DNA from: Staphylotrichum longicolle
Taxonomy: Eukaryota > Ascomycota > Sordariomycetes > Sordariales > Chaetomiaceae
Length of the DNA: 64,000 nt
Assembly: GCA_019096155.1 (NCBI GenBank)
Contig: JAHCVI010000001.1
Location: 14,471,243-14,535,242, forward strand
Direction: 5' to 3'
In this document: positions 60,328 through 64,000 of the stretch, piece by piece
Numbering within the stretch: position 1 is the stretch's first letter
Layout: the number at the start of each line of letters is the position of its first letter
Program-made: the position numbers and the translations under genes
Notes under the pieces: model-generated
Seen by the model: the letters and a program-made list of their open reading frames with translations, nothing else
Told to the model about the DNA's origin: nothing
Databases searched by the model: none

Positions 60328-63300
60328 ATGGAACCATCGCGCAAAAGACGACGCCGAGACAGCGGTGAAACGGTGCAAGCACCGGGGCTCCCCAATGCAC
60401 CTCCAGCCAACCATGAGGCTGTGCTACAACAGCATGAACATGTTGAGCCATACACGTCACCTGCGACTGCGGGCCTTTTTACAGAGCCAGTCGTATGCTA
60501 TGGCATGGTCAGTTTGGACATCACATTATTGTTCATTCCATTTCTAACGCTCTAATATTGTAACAGGTTGAAGGTTTTCGTGGCACTTACACGGGGCTCC
60601 AAGCCAGCGGCAGTATGCACCAGGAGCAGGACGCCTTCGCCGTGACCATCCACTCGAGCCAAGACTTCACGCCTGTGAATCCTCATCTTGCCTCCGGTTG
60701 TGGGAAGTTTTCATCCGACTTCATTGACGTCGTCCAAGCCCTGTTGGACGAACCGAGATTACGGCTCCAGGCGCGTTGCACGGTTGGCGGCACCCAACCC
60801 CTGAAAGCCGCAGCGAGGTCGGCACGGTTTGGGTCTGTTTCCCTCCCGTGTGAGGTGTCGATCATTATGTACGGACCGCAAGTCTTGATGGAGAATGTCG
60901 GCGAGTTCTTCCAGGAGGTTGAGATGTACTTACAAGACCCCAACGGTTGCGACTGGGACGTGAGATACTGTAACCCCCATCGCCTCTCGTCACTCGCCAT
61001 AAACGACTGCCCAATGACATCCGAATTAGGAAGGCCGGGAACAGAGCTTGATCACATCATGTTTCAAAGCATTCCTGGTGAATCCGACGTCCTGGATATT
61101 CTCGACGCACATCTGGACTTGCCTGAGGCACCTCAACCGGCGCTCATTCGTTCGTTACTGAAGAAGTAGGTCAAGCTGCTGTCAGATCTTGTCCTCGCTT
61201 GTTTTGTTGGATAACCACTTATCACGATTGGCGGTGATGCAGGCACCAAAAGCAAGCGTTAACCTTTATGCGCCAACGCGAAGCCGGCTGGAATTTTGAC
61301 CCTGCCTCTTCTGATTTTTGGGATTTCCAGCAGACCAGCTCAGCAGCGTTGTAAGTGGCCCCTTAACGCTAAAGACTTTGAGGATAATCCGGGAAGATGG
61401 TTTTCACTCCAGCGCTGACAAACAATCTGACGCGAACTGACTCTAGTTTTGTCAACCGCATCTCGCAGACGTCCCAACTGAATGAGCCACCCGAGTTCTG
61501 CGGAGGAATCATTGCAGATCCCATGGGCCTCGGTAAAACGCTGACTATGATTGCCCTCATAGCGGCGGGAAAGCACCTCTTGCCGTCGTCACCCAGCTTA
61601 CCGTCACTGATTCTTATGCCACCACCTCGTAAGTACAACGAGCTAGTAGTCGAGATTGAGGGTTCAAACTAACAACGCTCATTTTTCTAGTCCTCGACAC
61701 TTGGGAAGAGCAGCTCAAAGAGTAATGCGCTCACCGTTATGTCTTGTCTTCTTGTGTTAACTCCTTCTCAGGCATGTTATTCCAAATGGATTGGTTTGGC
61801 GCCGTCACTATGGAAAGGATAGGCTAACCGAAGTGGACGACATCGCTTCGTACGACATTGTGATATCGACATATGACACAGTGAGGGCGGACTGGGGTGG
61901 CGGACAAAAGGCGACGGACAGCTTTCTGTTCTCCATCCTCTGGAAACGGATTATCCTGGACGAAGCCCATGTGATTCGAAACACCAAGTCGCAGGTCTCA
62001 CAAGCAATATGCGCCCTCGAAGCCAGCGCAAGATGGGCCGTCACAGGCACGCCCATACAGAACAGGATCGGAGACCTCGCAGCCCTGCTCAAATTCATCC
62101 GAGCATATCCGTACCATGATGTGAAGCAGTTTGAGTCGGACATCAGCCAGCTGTGGAAAACGGAAAACATCGAGGAGGCGGTCAACAGGCTCAAGAAACT
62201 CTCAGGGGGGCTGGTCCTGCGACGACCAAAGACGGCAATCGAACTACCCCCGCGGACTGATCTCAAATTCCCCATCAAGTTCCGCACCACAGAGAGAGAG
62301 CTTTACGACAAAGTAAAGCATCAGACCATGGCCAAGATTGAGGAGGCTTTCCAAGACGGGGACAGTGGCGGGCTTGGCTCAAGTTCATACATTGCGGTCA
62401 TGCAAAGGATCAACGCTCTCCGCATGATCTGCGACCTTGGCTTGAACTACGACTCCAGACACCATCTCACGGCTGCAGAAGACACGCAAAGTTCCGAGTT
62501 CAAAGATTGGCACACCATCGCCCAAGAGACATTCAACCTGCATCACGAAATATCCCCGGTCGTCTGCTCCGGTTGCGCCTCGGCCTGCGACACAACGGCG
62601 TTCTCTCACGATTCCGTTGAGCCCTGCCCCCCGTCGTACTTTGCAAAATGCCTGACATACATGTGCAACGACTGTGCTCAGCCTTCAATCCTCCGAAACC
62701 AGGCCATCATGTGCGGACACATCCCGAACCACAGCTTTGCCCCTGTCTCCTTGACCTGGGCAGCTGCCGAGGAGCGTGGTGCACCAACTCAGCTTGCTCG
62801 ACTTCAACTCTCTAGCAAAGTTGTGGCCCTCGTCGGCCAGCTCAAGGCGCTACCAGTGGATACGAAGAGGTCGGTAAACCACTTGGCTTCAGCCCTGGCT
62901 ATGGAAGGCAACCACTGATGTGTCAAAAATAATAGTGTGGTTTTTTCTAGCTGGAGGATGACACTGAACCTCGTCGAAATGGGACTAAAAGAAGCCGGCA
63001 TCAGCTACGTACGATTCGACGGAAAGGTGCGGCAACGGGATCGACAGGCTGTCATCAAGAAGTTCAGAAAGGATCCTACAGTGCAGGTCTTTCTCCTGAC
63101 TCTCTCCTGTGGCGCTGTTGGGTGAGTTTTCCTGCGTTCCATTCGCACTTGATCCCAAAAGGAGCAGACGCCTCCTTGGAATATCAATTGCCGTCATTGT
63201 TGTAAGTAACACAGCTAACAGTTTGAAATACAGGTTGACACTTACTGAGGCTTCTCGGGCCTACTTGATTGAGCCTCACTGGTAAACCTGCCCCGGCTTC

Positions 63301-63702
63301 TGTGTCCTCCTCCACCAACTCACACATGACTCTAAAAACACAGGAATCCTACTGTGGAGGAACAAGCCTTAGCTAGGATCTACCGAATTGGCCAGCAAAA
63401 GGAGGTGACGACCGTGAGATTCTTCGTTGAGGACACATTCGAAGAGGTAGCCATCAAGAATGACACATAGCCAAGAGGGACGACACGAAGATGGCTAACA
63501 ATCACCCACCAACAGAGAATCTTGCATCTTCAGCAATCAAAGAAGAAACTCGAAGAAGTTCTACTCGACTCAAGAAAGAAAGGAGAACAGCAGAGTGAAA
63601 GATTGGCCGGTCTCGAGGTATGTTGACCGTGGATTCCTGAGGGACCTGTCGGAAACGCACACCTCGCCTGACACTTTTTAGGACTTGCGGCGTCTCATCT
63701 AG
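60328..63702 (+). CDS. SNF2-family ATPase, RAD5/RAD16-like
   Basis: DNA-dependent ATPase of the SNF2 superfamily, probably nuclear (start MEPSRKRRRRDS). Eleven exons: 60328-60507, 60567-61165, 61243-61350, 61447-61628, 61691-61721, 61772-62869, 62936-63121, 63234-63281, 63344-63446, 63515-63617 and 63682-63702, about 885 aa. Motifs: Q-like HQKQALTFMRQREAGWN; I GGIIADPMGLGKT; Ia MPPPLLDTWEEQLKEH; II DEAH; III TGTPIQNRIGDL; IV VVFSSWRMTLNLVEMG; V SCGAVGLTLTEASRAYL; VI ARIYRIGQQKEV. Between motifs III and IV is a Cys-rich stretch (CSGCASAC to CNDC) where RAD5-type proteins carry a RING, but the spacing is not a clear RING. An A4 run at 63538-63541 breaks the frame after RILHLQQSK; with three A the tail reads KKLEEVLLDSRKKGEQQ to the stop at 63702, and without correction it stops at 63598. 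Confidence 0.87.
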
Positions 63703-63817
63703 CAAAACGGAAGAGCGAAGAGAAGAAAGCACTAAAATTTGTTTTTCCTGGGAAGTCGTGTCATGCAGCTGGGAATGAGAATTTGGAAAGAACCTGTCCA
63801 ACACGCCTTTCAAGGCA
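63703..63817. other. Short convergent spacer
   Basis: Only 115 nt separate the helicase stop (+) from the stop of the next gene (-), so their 3' untranslated regions must overlap. The minus-strand frame through 63502-63855 is a shadow across this spacer. Confidence 0.5.
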
Positions 63818-64000
63818 TCATCCGAGTCTGACAACCTCGCTCCATTCTTTTCCAAATGCTGTCACCTCGCACTCAATGCTCGGCATACCCATGGCGTGTG
63901 TCTCGAATACTTCATGCATCGTAAACGACCAAGAAACGTTGACGTGGTCTTTGACCAAGTTCACCACCGTTCTAGCCATTTCCTTCCCAGGCTGGAGTCC
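63818..64000 (-). CDS. 3' end of an unrecognised gene, cut by the window edge
   Basis: A minus-strand frame enters from the right edge and ends at TGA 63818-63820. The visible 60 residues include KEMARTVVNLVKDHVNVSW, SFTMHEVFETHAMGMPSIEC and TAFGKEWSEVVRLG. The composition and regular hydrophobic pattern look like real coding sequence, unlike the overlapping longer minus-strand frame. I do not recognise the family. The rest of the gene lies outside the window. Confidence 0.55.
   Translation of the reverse strand, partial: GLQPGKEMARTVVNLVKDHVNVSWSFTMHEVFETHAMGMPSIECEVTAFGKEWSEVVRLG

Noticed and set aside
63502..63855. Minus-strand frame of 117 codons at the right edge
   Set aside because: Antisense to the last helicase exons; the frame entering from the edge and ending at 63818 has the better coding character.
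1..64000. CRISPR arrays, insertion sequences, viral or plasmid genes
   Set aside because: No direct-repeat/spacer structure, transposase, integrase, capsid or replication protein was found in any frame; the gene structure is fully eukaryotic.

Overview
The window is nuclear DNA of a filamentous ascomycete (Pezizomycotina). A Sordariomycete is likely, judging by GC-rich third codon positions, the protein sequences and the intron style. Introns are mostly 48-150 nt with GT..AG ends and CTAAC/CTGAC branch points. No bacterial operon structure, CRISPR array, transposon, rRNA or convincing tRNA was seen. Most of the roughly 17 genes can be assembled exon by exon from reading frame, splice sites and protein-family similarity.

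Layout. 0.4-1.6 kb: membrane protein (-). 3.9-5.8 kb: glutamate decarboxylase (+). 6.6-8.1 kb: mitochondrial acetylornithine aminotransferase (+), with three Gcn4/CPC1-type sites upstream. 9.5-10.8 kb: AA11-type chitin LPMO (-). 10.8-18.2 kb: a 7.3-kb gene-poor stretch with a hexamer/18-mer minisatellite. 18.2-21.8 kb: ataxin-2/Pbp1 (-). 24.2-24.8 kb: a Ser/Thr-rich, probably GPI-anchored wall protein (-). 26.7-29.9 kb: Bud6/Aip3 (+). 30.7-32.0 kb: beta-lactamase-like esterase (+). 32.7-39.4 kb: SNT1-like SANT corepressor (-). 40.8-42.0 kb: deoxyhypusine synthase (+). 44.2-45.4 kb: HMG-CoA lyase (-).

The right third (45.9-64 kb) is accessory in character. It holds two NOD-like receptor (STAND) genes on the minus strand. 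The first has an alpha/beta-hydrolase (SesB-like)-NACHT-WD40 layout. The second has DUF7708-like, NACHT and C2H2 zinc-finger parts. Between them lie a fructosamine-3-kinase-like gene and an unrecognised membrane protein. The second receptor shares a 280-bp divergent promoter with a RAD5-type SNF2 helicase. The edge holds the 3' end of another minus-strand gene.

Two themes stand out. First, the catalytic serine elbow of the hydrolase receptor sits alone in a 51-nt exon that appears to be flanked by two GC-AG introns, a possible splice switch. Second, several otherwise well-conserved genes carry one-base reading-frame breaks, several of them at homopolymers (ARG8, PBP1, SNT1, receptor 1, the membrane protein, the helicase). 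Base-level errors in the assembly are the simplest reading, but true lesions cannot be excluded from the sequence alone.
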